Source of the DNA: Bacteriovoracaceae bacterium
GTDB taxonomy: Bacteria; Bdellovibrionota; Bacteriovoracia; Bacteriovoracales; Bacteriovoracaceae
Direction: 5' to 3'
DNA length: 62,969 nucleotides
Assembly (NCBI GenBank): GCA_947461175.1
Contig: CANHIY010000002.1
Coordinates: 1-62,969, forward strand
Both the position numbers and the translations under genes were made by a program. Of the stretch, positions 30,324 to 40,020 are shown piece by piece. The notes under the pieces were generated by a model, which was given only the letters and a program-made list of their open reading frames with translations, ran no database searches and was not told where the DNA came from. The first letter of the stretch is position 1, and each line of letters starts with the position of its first letter.

Positions 30324-31414
30324 TTTGTTAAAACGCTTAAAAGTAATTGAGCAATTTGTGCCGCAACAGTGAGAGAGCTCTCATGGTCCCAGAGTTTCAC
30401 ATTTTCCTGCAAAACATAAGGTGCAACTTCCACTAAGTCTGCACCAGAAATGATAAAGTTATTTTTTAAAAGACCAATAATAACAGCACAATCAGGTGGT
30501 ATGAGTCCTCCTGTTTCTGGTGTTCCTGTCGCACTTGCATATTTTATGTCTAAGGCGTCAATATCAAAACTTATATAAATCTCTTCAATATTTATTTTTT
30601 TAAAATATCTAAGTATTTTTTGATAAGTTTTCTCTGGGCCCCAGTTAACTACATCATTTGCCCAAAACTGCTCTACTCCAATTTCATTTTGCCAATATTT
30701 TCTGTTTTTTCCTGAGGAACGGATGCCAACTTGAAGAAGATGCTTTCTTGAAGAGAGGTCTTCTAAAATCTGATACGCCCAAGTTCCAAAACAAAGGTCA
30801 ATGCCTAATCTTTTTTCAAGTAGATCTGTATGGGCATCGAAATGGAGGATGGCAACATTACGAAGATTCTTTCTGCTTTTGAGCCATGAACGAACCAGGG
30901 GGTAGCTTACAGAATGATCTCCACCAAGCCCTAGTATTCTTGAATCAGGATATTTCCTGTAAAGCTCATCAAGAACTTTTTCTGAAATGCTGAGAGGTGA
31001 TACTGGAAGTTTATTTTTTTTCCCGTAAAGTGCTTTTTGACAATCAGTAATTGTTTTTTCATTGAGGTATTTATCATGTAGTAAATGCGGAATTACTTTA
31101 ACATCACCTAGATCAACAAAATGATTTTGAGATAGATGGATGTGTTCTCGAATGGCGAGAGGCCCCCAATTGGCACCTCTATGAATCCCTCCTCCATTGT
31201 CAGAGGGGATGCCTAGAATCCAGGGGACTTTCGTGCTGGGATTTTTGATAGACTCAAGCCACTTCAAACGGGCATCTTCTATCTTACTTGTCTGGTAGTA
31301 TTTTTTTAAAAGTCGCTCTCTTTTGTCCTTTCCTGTATGAATTGTGTAGACGCCGTCTCCGGGGAGAGTCAGGAGTTGATCTAAAATTTTCAAATAAGTA
31401 CTCCTTGGATCCAT
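30320..31414 (-). CDS. Arginase/agmatinase family ureohydrolase
   Basis: 'LGGDHSVSYPLV', 'ILHFDAHTDL', 'SFDIDALD' metal-binding motifs. Confidence 0.88.
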   Translation of the reverse strand: MDPRSTYLKILDQLLTLPGDGVYTIHTGKDKRERLLKKYYQTSKIEDARLKWLESIKNPSTKVPWILGIPSDNGGGIHRGANWGPLAIREHIHLSQNHFVDLGDVKVIPHLLHDKYLNEKTITDCQKALYGKKNKLPVSPLSISEKVLDELYRKYPDSRILGLGGDHSVSYPLVRSWLKSRKNLRNVAILHFDAHTDLLEKRLGIDLCFGTWAYQILEDLSSRKHLLQVGIRSSGKNRKYWQNEIGVEQFWANDVVNWGPEKTYQKILRYFKKINIEEIYISFDIDALDIKYASATGTPETGGLIPPDCAVIIGLLKNNFIISGADLVEVAPYVLQENVKLWDHESSLTVAAQIAQLLLSVLTK

Positions 31415-32355
31415 TTATTTTGAATGAGCTGTTTCTCATACAGTTTGAGGAAGACCTCTCGGCCTAAGGTTAGAAAATCTTGAATCACTTTCTTTTCAAA
31501 ATCTAATATCTTTGAGTCGAGATTTTTTTCAACTCCTGCGATATGACTTGTTTTCCAAATTTGAGGAAAACCATGCCACTCTTTCTCAAATGGCTCTTTT
31601 TCAAAAACATCCAGATAGGCAAAGGAATCGGGATTGGTAAGAAGATAATTTTTTAAACTAGACTCATCTACTAATTCTCCTCTTGCTCCGTTGATGAAGA
31701 GGACTTTCGTAGAAAGTGCCTTAAAAAATTTTTCATCAAAATAATGGAGAGTCGTTTGATTTAAACTAAGAGCAGAAATAATGACCCTAGCATCATTGAT
31801 GTCATCCTCATGCCAGTGAGAAATAAGTTTATAAGGACAATTTTTCACAAAGGCATCCACCACAGTTACTTTTGTTCCAAGAACTGACAGAGCATCAGAA
31901 ATAATCTTTCCAATGTGACCGTATCCAAAAACCCATACTTGAGTTTCTTTAAGAAGAGTTCTGTTCCATTTTCTTTCTTTGTTCCAGTTTAAGTGCTGGG
32001 GCATTTCAAGAAGATTCTCAAAAACAGCACCGAGGGAGTACTCAGCAACGGCCTGTGCCCTGATTTCATGACCAATAACTAAAGGAATATTTTCCCAAAA
32101 ATGAATGTCCTTAGAAAAATTATCATAGCCAGAGTTAGGGTGGATGATGAGACAGGTTTGATCTAAAATTTTCTTAGGAATATTCACAAGCTTAGTATGA
32201 GTATTGGTGATAAGAATGGTAGGAAGTTCTGAAGCTTCTTTCAGACTCACATATTGAAGAACAGAAAAATCTTCTATTATTTTTCTTTCTAGTTCAAAAA
32301 AATCATCGTTTTGATAGGGTGATGAATGAGTTCTTATAACCTGATATTTTTTCAT
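31390..32355 (-). CDS. D-isomer-specific 2-hydroxyacid dehydrogenase family protein
   Basis: 'VWVFGYGHIGKIISDALSVLGTKVTVVD', 'FINGARGELVDESSL'. Confidence 0.8.
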   Translation of the reverse strand: MKKYQVIRTHSSPYQNDDFFELERKIIEDFSVLQYVSLKEASELPTILITNTHTKLVNIPKKILDQTCLIIHPNSGYDNFSKDIHFWENIPLVIGHEIRAQAVAEYSLGAVFENLLEMPQHLNWNKERKWNRTLLKETQVWVFGYGHIGKIISDALSVLGTKVTVVDAFVKNCPYKLISHWHEDDINDARVIISALSLNQTTLHYFDEKFFKALSTKVLFINGARGELVDESSLKNYLLTNPDSFAYLDVFEKEPFEKEWHGFPQIWKTSHIAGVEKNLDSKILDFEKKVIQDFLTLGREVFLKLYEKQLIQNKWIQGVLI

Positions 32356-32451
32356 GTCCTTTTAATTATACTCCTCACAAGTAAGAGATTCGATAAGAAA
32401 TTTCAAGTGTTGGGTATAGCGTAAATGAGGCTGAAAGTGTATAAGGTGCCT

Positions 32452-33237
32452 ATGATAACTATTAAATCCAACAGAGAAATTGAAATCATGCGTGAAGTTT
32501 GCAAAATGGCGGCTAAAACGCTCCATTTTCTCGGACAGAATTTGCGAATAGGGATGACCACAGATGAGATTAACTCGATGTGTCACAGGTATACTGTGAA
32601 CCGAGGAGGAATACCTGCAACTTTAGGTTATCATGGTTTTCCAAAATCCCTTTGTACTTCTAAAAATGAAGTTATTTGTCACGGCATACCCTCTGAAAAA
32701 GATATCCTGAATAATGGAGACATTATTAACTTGGATGTCACCACGATCCTAAAAGGATTTCATGGTGATACCAATCGAACCTTTTTGATAGGGGATGTAA
32801 AACCAGAGGTTAGAAAGCTTGTGGATGTTTCCCATCAGTGTCTAATGGCCGGAATCTCTGTGTGTAAACCAGGTGCTAGGGTGGGAGATATCGGAGCAAT
32901 CATTGAAGAAATGGCCCATGATCATGGGTTTACGGTAGTGCATGAGTATTGCGGTCATGGAATCGGGAGAGTATTCCATGAGGAGCCACAGGTTGTTCAT
33001 GTGGGTAAAAAAGGTACAGGGGTTGAGATGCGTCCAGGGATGACCTTTACTATTGAACCCATGATTAATTTAGGAAAAAGGCACTGTAAGTTGCTTGACG
33101 ATGGTTGGACAGTGGTCACCAAGGACAAATCCTGGTCTGCTCAATTTGAGCATACGATTCTTATCACTGAGAGTGGCCATGAAATCCTGACTCAGTTTTC
33201 GCCAGAGGATTGGACGAGCGAAGATGAAAAAATTTAA
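32452..33237 (+). CDS. map: Methionine aminopeptidase type I
   Basis: 'SLCTSKNEVICHGIP', 'GDIINLDVTTILKGFHGDTNRTF', 'HEYCGHGIGRVFHEEPQV', 'MTFTIEPMI'. Confidence 0.95.
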   Translation: MITIKSNREIEIMREVCKMAAKTLHFLGQNLRIGMTTDEINSMCHRYTVNRGGIPATLGYHGFPKSLCTSKNEVICHGIPSEKDILNNGDIINLDVTTILKGFHGDTNRTFLIGDVKPEVRKLVDVSHQCLMAGISVCKPGARVGDIGAIIEEMAHDHGFTVVHEYCGHGIGRVFHEEPQVVHVGKKGTGVEMRPGMTFTIEPMINLGKRHCKLLDDGWTVVTKDKSWSAQFEHTILITESGHEILTQFSPEDWTSEDEKI

Positions 33238-34036
33238 GGATTTTTTTGTTGATCCTACCTTCAATAATTCTCTTGAGTTTTCTTCCGTTGATGTGACTTT
33301 TGGTGTCTATTCTCTGTCAGTTCGTTTTGATTCTAAGGATGTAGTACTCAGTGCACGTTATCAGGGACCACTGAATCCTTGGATGTCTTCGATGTGTTAT
33401 CTCATTGAGGGAAAAAGTTTAGGTGAATTGGTTAGATTTACCTGGAAACAATGGGAACTTTTTTTTCAGAATGATCAAACTTTCTGGGATTATTACGACG
33501 AAGAAAGTCGAAAATTTATTTTTGAACCCTTAGAACTTCTTTTTGCTTCGTTAAATGTATATCAAGGAAGAGATTATCTTTATCAAGAAGAAAGTCCTTT
33601 GGTGTGCAGGTGTTTTGGAGTCAGAGAAAAAGAGATCAGAGATTTTCTTCAAACAGAAACTAATCCAACCCTGGAAAATTTGGTAAATAATTCGAAGGCT
33701 GGAATGGGGTGCAGGAGTTGTGTCCTTCAGCTCAAGAGGTGGTTAATGGTTGATAACGATAAAAAAAACAATCGTTATTTTAAAAGTCGACCAGCTGCAG
33801 ATTGGCTTCTGGATATAGACCGGACACTTGCTGATTTTCCCAAGGCACTTGATTGGAAAATGGAAGTCTCTCTTCTTAAAGGGAATCAGGTCACCATTAT
33901 TTTTGATAAAGAAGTTTCTCAAAGAGAAGAGGAATTAACAGGTAAGGAGCTTCAGGATTTTTTGGGTCGCTCTGTTGATTTGGATTTAAGTTTCTTTTTA
34001 AGACGGGCGCGGCATTTTTCAAACGCTAAGGGATAG
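33224..34036 (+). CDS. BFD-like [2Fe-2S] domain protein with NifU-like N-terminal region
   Basis: 'VCRCFGVREKEIRDFL...AGMGCRSCVLQL' (CxC...CxxC); overlaps map end. Confidence 0.65.
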   Translation: MKKFKDFFVDPTFNNSLEFSSVDVTFGVYSLSVRFDSKDVVLSARYQGPLNPWMSSMCYLIEGKSLGELVRFTWKQWELFFQNDQTFWDYYDEESRKFIFEPLELLFASLNVYQGRDYLYQEESPLVCRCFGVREKEIRDFLQTETNPTLENLVNNSKAGMGCRSCVLQLKRWLMVDNDKKNNRYFKSRPAADWLLDIDRTLADFPKALDWKMEVSLLKGNQVTIIFDKEVSQREEELTGKELQDFLGRSVDLDLSFFLRRARHFSNAKG

Positions 34037-34575
34037 TTTTTTAATTTTTCAAAAATCTTAGAATCTTTTCCTGAGAAGATAATTTGAGGGTCCACATCTT
34101 CCTGCAGATATTTAATTTCTGTAAAAAAATTATCAAGTTCAGGAATTTCTTCTTTTAGGCAGGTTGCAGTCGGGGCCTGTGTCTGTACTTGAGAAATGAC
34201 ATTGAGAAGGATTTCACGGCTGCTTTCGATATAATCTTCAATCATCCCTTCAATCATGCTTCTCTGAATGTCAGAGATGTTCTTAGGAATTATAAATAGG
34301 CTTTTTCTCTTTTTGATGGAGAGTTCGAGAAGATTCCAAGATTCAGAAAACTTTTCTCCTGTGCAAATAACCAAATAATCGGATGGATTAATCTCAACTT
34401 TTGGGATCTGTATAAGTTCGCTTATTAAGCGCTGATTCAGGTCATAGATTGGACTCAAGTCTTTTTTTAGATGAAGACGTTTTTCTTCATCTCCTAGGCA
34501 TTTGAGTATTTCATGATCTTTACTAAAAACGGGAGCTAAAAATAGATAAATAAAGATCACAGATATGAAATTCAT
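33952..34575 (-). CDS. Hypothetical secreted protein
   Basis: Signal peptide MNFISVIFIYLFLAPVFS; convergent overlap with preceding gene. Confidence 0.5.
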   Translation of the reverse strand: MNFISVIFIYLFLAPVFSKDHEILKCLGDEEKRLHLKKDLSPIYDLNQRLISELIQIPKVEINPSDYLVICTGEKFSESWNLLELSIKKRKSLFIIPKNISDIQRSMIEGMIEDYIESSREILLNVISQVQTQAPTATCLKEEIPELDNFFTEIKYLQEDVDPQIIFSGKDSKIFEKLKNYPLAFEKCRARLKKKLKSKSTERPKKS

Positions 34576-34675
34576 AAATTTATTGTAACGTAAGAATGAT
34601 ACTCAACAAATGACAATTTTCATGGGGCATAAAATATACAGGACAGAAAATGTCGTTTAAGGTTATGATCCCAAA

Positions 34676-35416
34676 ATGAAAGAAATGAGCTTTATAGAAC
34701 ATCTGGAAGAACTACGTACCAGATTAATTCGTATCCTTATTATTCTATTTGCATCCTTTGGGATCTGTTATTATTTTTCCACCGAAATCCAGGAAATTTT
34801 ATTGGCCCCATTGCGCCAGGCTATTGGAACAAATGGAAAAGTTATTTTTACTGGGCTTTTAGACAAAGTCTTGGCCGAGTTACAAATTGCTTTTTGGTCC
34901 TGTGTTTTTCTGGCAAGTCCATTGTGGTTTCGTGAAATCTGGTTATTTATTCGACCAGGTCTTTATGAGACTGAAGTGAAGGCAGTTCGCCCCTTTATTT
35001 TTGTTGGTTTTTTTCTTTTCCTAGTGGGTATTTCATTTGGATATTTTGTCATTTTTCCTTTCACATTTAAGACACTTATTTCTGCCGGGGTGACAAACGT
35101 AGAAGCCATGTTGAATCTTCAGGATTATCTGGTTCTGGCTTCAAAAGTCTTAATTTTCCTTGGTCTTTTATTTCAACTTCCAAATGTCATCGTGATTCTT
35201 GGGTTTATGGGACTTGTGACGAAGTATTCTTTACGAAATATGAGGCGTTATTTGGCCGTGGCATTTGCTGTTGCCGCCGCAGTGATTACGCCCACACCAG
35301 ATATTCTCTCGATGATGTGTGTCTGGATTCCGATGATGATCCTCTATGAAATTGGAATCATTGCGGTGGCAGTGATTGTTCATCCATATTTAAAACGAAA
35401 GTATCTTCCAGAGTAA
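34676..35416 (+). CDS. tatC: Sec-independent translocase TatC
   Basis: 'MSFIEHLEELRTRLIR', 'FIRPGLYETEVKAVRPFI', 'AVITPTPDILSMM'. Confidence 0.96.
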   Translation: MKEMSFIEHLEELRTRLIRILIILFASFGICYYFSTEIQEILLAPLRQAIGTNGKVIFTGLLDKVLAELQIAFWSCVFLASPLWFREIWLFIRPGLYETEVKAVRPFIFVGFFLFLVGISFGYFVIFPFTFKTLISAGVTNVEAMLNLQDYLVLASKVLIFLGLLFQLPNVIVILGFMGLVTKYSLRNMRRYLAVAFAVAAAVITPTPDILSMMCVWIPMMILYEIGIIAVAVIVHPYLKRKYLPE

Positions 35417-35417
35417 T

Positions 35418-35768
35418 TTATTTGTTATTTCCATAGTCCACATCTGTGGGATCCTGGTTCAGAAGGATGGTTTCTTTCTCGTCCTGACCTGATTTTGGAT
35501 CACCTAGATAGGTGATGTAGGTAATGGTAAATTTCCAATTATCCATGTCACCGGAAATAAAATAATTCGGTAGTCGTCTCTGAAAATCCTCTATAAGGTT
35601 CTCAATTCCAGATGCATTAAAAGCTGAGGTATCATTTTTAACCAGCCATCCGGTAATCCGAATCTCGTAACCAGAGACGCTATACTGAGCAAGACTCAAA
35701 TCAATTTGGTGCCTGATGAGAATGCGTCTGACTTCTTTACTTGCTTCCATCCGACTTAGTTTTCTCAT
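35418..35768 (-). CDS. Hypothetical protein
   Basis: 116-aa ORF, convergent with tatC. Confidence 0.5.
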   Translation of the reverse strand: MRKLSRMEASKEVRRILIRHQIDLSLAQYSVSGYEIRITGWLVKNDTSAFNASGIENLIEDFQRRLPNYFISGDMDNWKFTITYITYLGDPKSGQDEKETILLNQDPTDVDYGNNK

Positions 35769-35884
35769 TTAATTCCCTCTGATCAGTATTTTACACCCAT
35801 CCTAGGAATCCAATGAATTTATTTTTGCCCAGTACCTATTTGATCCTTAAGATTAAAATGGAGAGGTCATAAGTGGTCAAGATT

Positions 35885-36799
35885 TCAATGATTCATGGCG
35901 AGTATGACTTCTCTTGTGATTTTTGAAGCAAAACATGAGGAATTATTACTGGTATCAAGCATAGGTGCAAGCTCTACGATGTCTGCTCCCACTAAATTTT
36001 TTCGATTCAGAATTTTAAGAATTTTCATAAATCCATGAAAATCTTCACCTCCTGCCTCTGGGGTTCCTGTTCCAGGGAAAAATCCTGGGTCAAAAAAATC
36101 TAAATCCAAGGTGAGGTAGATGGGTCTGTCAGAGGAAATATTTTCTAACCACTCACAGCACTCTTTTAGGGAAGTGGCGAGGGTCTTATTTTCTTTCATC
36201 CATTGAAACTCTTGTTTGGGTCCAGAACGTATTCCATATTGAATCAGGCGATTTTTTTCTGTGAAATGATCTAGAACTCTGCGGATTATTGAGGCATGGG
36301 AATATTTTTCCCCCAAGTAACCATCTCGTAAATCCGTGTGGGCATCAAGGTGGAGAATAACAAGGTCAGGGTAGTTTTTAAGATAAGTCACAATCGGGCC
36401 GTAAGAGATGGAGTGCTCACCACCCAGAGTCACAAACTTGATAGCATCTTTTTTAAGATCCAAGTCCTTTGTCATTTCCATGAAAAAATCGTTGGTCAAG
36501 TGCCACTTGGAAGGAAAAACCGGTAAATCTCCCATCGTAATTATGCTGTAGTCCTGAGTGTCTTTGTCCAGATAGGGAGAGTAGTCTTCTAGGCCATAGG
36601 AGGCGTCTCTTATGGCCGGCGGAGCAAATCTTGCACCCGGACGAAAGCTGGTTGTACCATCAAAACAAAAACCAATGATGTGGGTTGTGTCTGAGAAAAT
36701 AGCTTCCGCATATTTTGTACCAATGAAGGCCCTGGCGTGTTCTAGACCTTCAATTTCTTTAATAAGACGAGGTTCTTTCATCTTTCTACTCCTGGCCAA
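35885..36799 (-). CDS. speB: Agmatinase-family ureohydrolase
   Basis: 'TLGGEHSISYGPIV', 'ILHLDAHTDLRDGYLGEKYSHA', 'TLDLDFFDP'; overlaps spermidine synthase gene. Confidence 0.9.
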   Translation of the reverse strand: MARSRKMKEPRLIKEIEGLEHARAFIGTKYAEAIFSDTTHIIGFCFDGTTSFRPGARFAPPAIRDASYGLEDYSPYLDKDTQDYSIITMGDLPVFPSKWHLTNDFFMEMTKDLDLKKDAIKFVTLGGEHSISYGPIVTYLKNYPDLVILHLDAHTDLRDGYLGEKYSHASIIRRVLDHFTEKNRLIQYGIRSGPKQEFQWMKENKTLATSLKECCEWLENISSDRPIYLTLDLDFFDPGFFPGTGTPEAGGEDFHGFMKILKILNRKNLVGADIVELAPMLDTSNNSSCFASKITREVILAMNH

Positions 36800-37643
36800 T
36801 CATTTTTTTGTGAAAGTTTGAAATCGAAAATGTGCCTTTATGCCAATCCATGTTGTACCACTTAAGATTTCTTTGTAAGGAATTCATGTGTTGTATCTTG
36901 GAGGGGTTAAGATCTGTAGGGCGATATTTTTTGGATGAGAACCCAAAAGTCCAATAGACACCAGGATAAATGAGCATGGGGGCATTGAATGAATTTACTA
37001 TAGGAAATATTTTTCTCATGTTGTTGTAGATGTTCTTAATACCCCATTCATCAAGAAAGGGATTTTCTGTTTGATTCATCATGATGCCCTCTTCTGAAAG
37101 AGCGTTGAATACATCTTGATAAAATTCATCCGTAAAGAGTCCAGAGGCAAAGTCCACAGGATCTGTTGAGTCCACTATAATGATGTCATATTCGTTGCGG
37201 GCTTTTTTAATGAAGGCAAACCCGTCCTGAGGTAAAACTCTTACTCTTGAATCGGAAAGACCAGAGGTGCAATCAGGAAAAAATTGCTTTGATACTTCTA
37301 TAACTCTCTCATCAATTTCAACCAGGTCAATTCTCTCAATTTCAGGATGCTTAACAAACTCTCTGACCACTCCACCATCACCACCGCCAATGATCAGTAC
37401 ATTTTTGGTCTTTCTGGAAACCATGTAGGGGATATGAGACACAACTTCGTGATAAACAAATTCGTCCTTGTCAGAAACCATAGTCTTGCCATCAAGGAGA
37501 AGAAGCTTTCCCACAGAATCAGTGTCATAGACATCAATTTTTTGATAAGTAGACTGCTCCGAATGAAGATGGGTCTTGATTTTAAACCCCATAGCAAAAG
37601 TATTCCTAAAAGATTCCTCAATTTTCCATCCGTCAACCTTCAT
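36786..37643 (-). CDS. speE: Spermidine synthase
   Basis: 'KLLLLDGKTMVSDKDEFVYHEVVSHIP', 'LIIGGGDGGVVREFVKHPEIERIDLVEID', 'DSTDPV'. Confidence 0.95.
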   Translation of the reverse strand: MKVDGWKIEESFRNTFAMGFKIKTHLHSEQSTYQKIDVYDTDSVGKLLLLDGKTMVSDKDEFVYHEVVSHIPYMVSRKTKNVLIIGGGDGGVVREFVKHPEIERIDLVEIDERVIEVSKQFFPDCTSGLSDSRVRVLPQDGFAFIKKARNEYDIIIVDSTDPVDFASGLFTDEFYQDVFNALSEEGIMMNQTENPFLDEWGIKNIYNNMRKIFPIVNSFNAPMLIYPGVYWTFGFSSKKYRPTDLNPSKIQHMNSLQRNLKWYNMDWHKGTFSISNFHKKMIGQE

Positions 37644-37800
37644 AATTCTCCCTTTAAAATGAGAGATTTATCTATCCTAAAAAGCACAGTTTTCCAAGAG
37701 GCATAATGCTTTGCATTTGACTCGTTTTTATCAGGAGTTAAGGTGACTAAAAATATGTTTTTGTTTATGATCAAAGAGTTTAATCAAGAGGGGAATGTTC

Positions 37801-38793
37801 ATGATTTTAGTGACTGGGGCCGCAGGCTTTATTGGTAGCGTGATAGTCAAACAGTTAAATGATTTGGGCCTAGAGGATATTATTATTTGTGATAATTTTG
37901 AAAGTCAGGATAAATGGAAAAACCTCCGAGGTCTGAAATTTAACTCATTTATTCAAGTTCAAGATCTTTTTGATCATTCTATCTGGAGAGGGAAATCTTC
38001 CTTAAAGGCCATTTACCACATGGGTGCCTGTTCTGATACCACGGAGATGAACATGGACTTTTTGTATAAAAATAATACTTTGTTTACAAATAAACTTCTC
38101 TCTTTGGCGGCTACAAAAAATATTCCTATTGTTTACGCTTCAAGTGCGGCCACCTATGGTGCCGGAGAGAGTGGGTATTCTGATGATCATGAAGGAATTT
38201 CAGGTCTTAAACCTTTAAATAAATATGGTTACTCCAAACAGTTAAGTGATGAATGGATACTTAAGCAGAAGAAAAAACCCAAAGTTTGGTTTGGTGTGAA
38301 ATTTTTTAATGTTTTTGGACCCCATGAATACCATAAAGGCAAAATGAGTTCTGTGGTTTATCAAGCCTTCAATCAAATACATGACGTAGGAGAAGTTAAA
38401 TTATTTAAGTCCCACCGACCTGATTTTGGAGATGGTGAACAGCTAAGGGATTTTGTGTATGTGAAAGACGTTGTTAGGGCGATGATTGCATTAATTGAGA
38501 ACGGAAAAAAACGTCCTGAAATTTCTGGAATCTATAATCTTGGCACTGGTGAGGCTAGAAGCTTTTATGATTTAGTTAAGGCAACTTTCGAGTCCCTTGA
38601 TTTAAGGCCTAAGATTCATTTCATAGATATGCCTGAAGAACTTAGAAATCAGTATCAATACTTCACACAGGCCAGTATGAAAAAACTAAATAAGGCTCTT
38701 CCTAAATTTAAGTTTATGAAACTTGAAGATGCTATCGATGATTATGTGAGGAATCACTTAAGTAAAGATGACCCATATTTGAGTAAAAAATGA
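37801..38793 (+). CDS. hldD: ADP-L-glycero-D-manno-heptose 6-epimerase
   Basis: 'MILVTGAAGFIGSVIVKQLND', 'YHMGACSDTTE', 'YGYSKQLSDEW', 'FNVFGPHEYHKGKMSSV'. Confidence 0.93.
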   Translation: MILVTGAAGFIGSVIVKQLNDLGLEDIIICDNFESQDKWKNLRGLKFNSFIQVQDLFDHSIWRGKSSLKAIYHMGACSDTTEMNMDFLYKNNTLFTNKLLSLAATKNIPIVYASSAATYGAGESGYSDDHEGISGLKPLNKYGYSKQLSDEWILKQKKKPKVWFGVKFFNVFGPHEYHKGKMSSVVYQAFNQIHDVGEVKLFKSHRPDFGDGEQLRDFVYVKDVVRAMIALIENGKKRPEISGIYNLGTGEARSFYDLVKATFESLDLRPKIHFIDMPEELRNQYQYFTQASMKKLNKALPKFKFMKLEDAIDDYVRNHLSKDDPYLSKK

Positions 38794-39221
38794 AAAAGAA
38801 AATAGACGGATTCAAACAAGCGATTGAAATGCTGAAAGGCTTAGATTTGGCCTCTCAACAATCCCTTTTGGCAGAAATGGCTCGAAAAGATCCTGAAATG
38901 GCCATAAAACTCAAGAAAAACCTCATTACTTTTGATGATCTTGAATTTTTAACTATAGATATGATGAAACGACTTCTCAAAGATATTCCTTTGGAAGTTT
39001 TTGGCCTTGCATTGAGAGGGGCGAGTAAGCAAACAGCTACTCATATCCTAAACATGTTCTCTACTAACATGAAAAATGACGTTGAAGAGATTTTAAAAGG
39101 TAAACCTCGTCCCCTGGATGAAGTTCTTGAGGCCCAGAACAAAATCATGAAAGTTGTTCAGGCCTTGGCAGAGAAAGGGGAAATCATCCTATCCAAAGAT
39201 AAGTCTGAAAAATATGTCTAG
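38790..39221 (+). CDS. Stand-alone FliG C-terminal-domain-like protein
   Basis: 'LKKNLITFDDLEFLTIDMMKRLLKDIPLEVFGLALRGASKQTATHILNMFSTNMKNDVEEILKGKPRPLDEVLEAQNKIMKVVQALAEKGEI' parallels FliG-C; only 143 aa. Confidence 0.8.
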   Translation: MKKKIDGFKQAIEMLKGLDLASQQSLLAEMARKDPEMAIKLKKNLITFDDLEFLTIDMMKRLLKDIPLEVFGLALRGASKQTATHILNMFSTNMKNDVEEILKGKPRPLDEVLEAQNKIMKVVQALAEKGEIILSKDKSEKYV

Positions 39222-39333
39222 TTAGGGTCTAAGTGACTCCAGGCAGTAGTAATAGTGTCCTCATTAAAAGTCAAAATAGCCCCTTTCATTTACCAATATT
39301 TTCTATAAGTCCCTTAAATTTCTAATGTAAGGC

Positions 39334-39350
39334 TTGGCATGATTCCTGCT
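39334..39350 (+). promoter_or_regulatory. Sigma54 (RpoN)-type -24/-12 promoter upstream of dksA-like gene
   Basis: TTGGCATGATTCCTGCT: GG and GC elements separated by exactly 10 nt. Confidence 0.6.
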
Positions 39351-39499
39351 CAATGGGTTCCAGCAGATAAGGAGGGCACTTAGGGATGAGTGTTCAAGAA
39401 AGGGATTTCACCTCCAGGGAAGTATGGATTTAAATTTATTTGAGTCATGTTATTTTTCTCATGCAAGAGAGTTCTAAGAGAAAAAGTAAGGAGAGCTTT

Positions 39500-39976
39500 A
39501 TGGAAAAGACAGTTGTTGATCACTTTAAAAAAATTTTTTTGGAAATTCTTTCAGATCAAGAAGAATCTGACGGCCAGTTCTTACCTGCAAGTCGTGAAGG
39601 AGATGAAGTAGACCTCGTTTCAGCAGAAAAAGATAATCAAATGGATCTAAGGCTTAAGGCGAGAAATGCCATATACCTAAAAAAAGTAAGAAAATCTCTT
39701 CAGAAAATTGAAGATGGGACTTTTGGTGAATGTGAAAATTGTGGGGTTGAAATAACGTTTAATAGACTTAGTGCTCGTCCTACCGCAGCCTTGTGCATTC
39801 AATGCAAGGAGGCCGAGGAGAAGGAAGAGAATCAATTAATTCATAAAAATAGGAATTCTGTAAAAGTTGGTAGAAATCTTCCGGTTGAAAGCATTGATAA
39901 AAATTTCAAATCTGATGAAACGGGTACTTCTAACTTTAAAGTTTCGCACATGGATTATCAGGATATCGTTACTTAA
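39500..39976 (+). CDS. DksA/TraR family zinc-finger protein
   Basis: 'KKVRKSLQKIEDGTFGECENCGVEITFNRLSARPTAALCIQCKEAEE' with CxxC...CxxC. Confidence 0.88.
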   Translation: MEKTVVDHFKKIFLEILSDQEESDGQFLPASREGDEVDLVSAEKDNQMDLRLKARNAIYLKKVRKSLQKIEDGTFGECENCGVEITFNRLSARPTAALCIQCKEAEEKEENQLIHKNRNSVKVGRNLPVESIDKNFKSDETGTSNFKVSHMDYQDIVT

Positions 39977-39984
39977 GTTATAAA

Positions 39985-40011
39985 ATGTCGGTCCTTGGTT
40001 AGGACCGACAT
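39985..40011. terminator. Bidirectional intrinsic terminator between convergent dksA-like gene and htpG
   Basis: ATGTCGGTCCT-TGGTT-AGGACCGACAT, perfect 11-bp stem; minus-strand 3' flank TTTATAA. Confidence 0.75.
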
Positions 40012-40020
40012 GAAGAAAAA

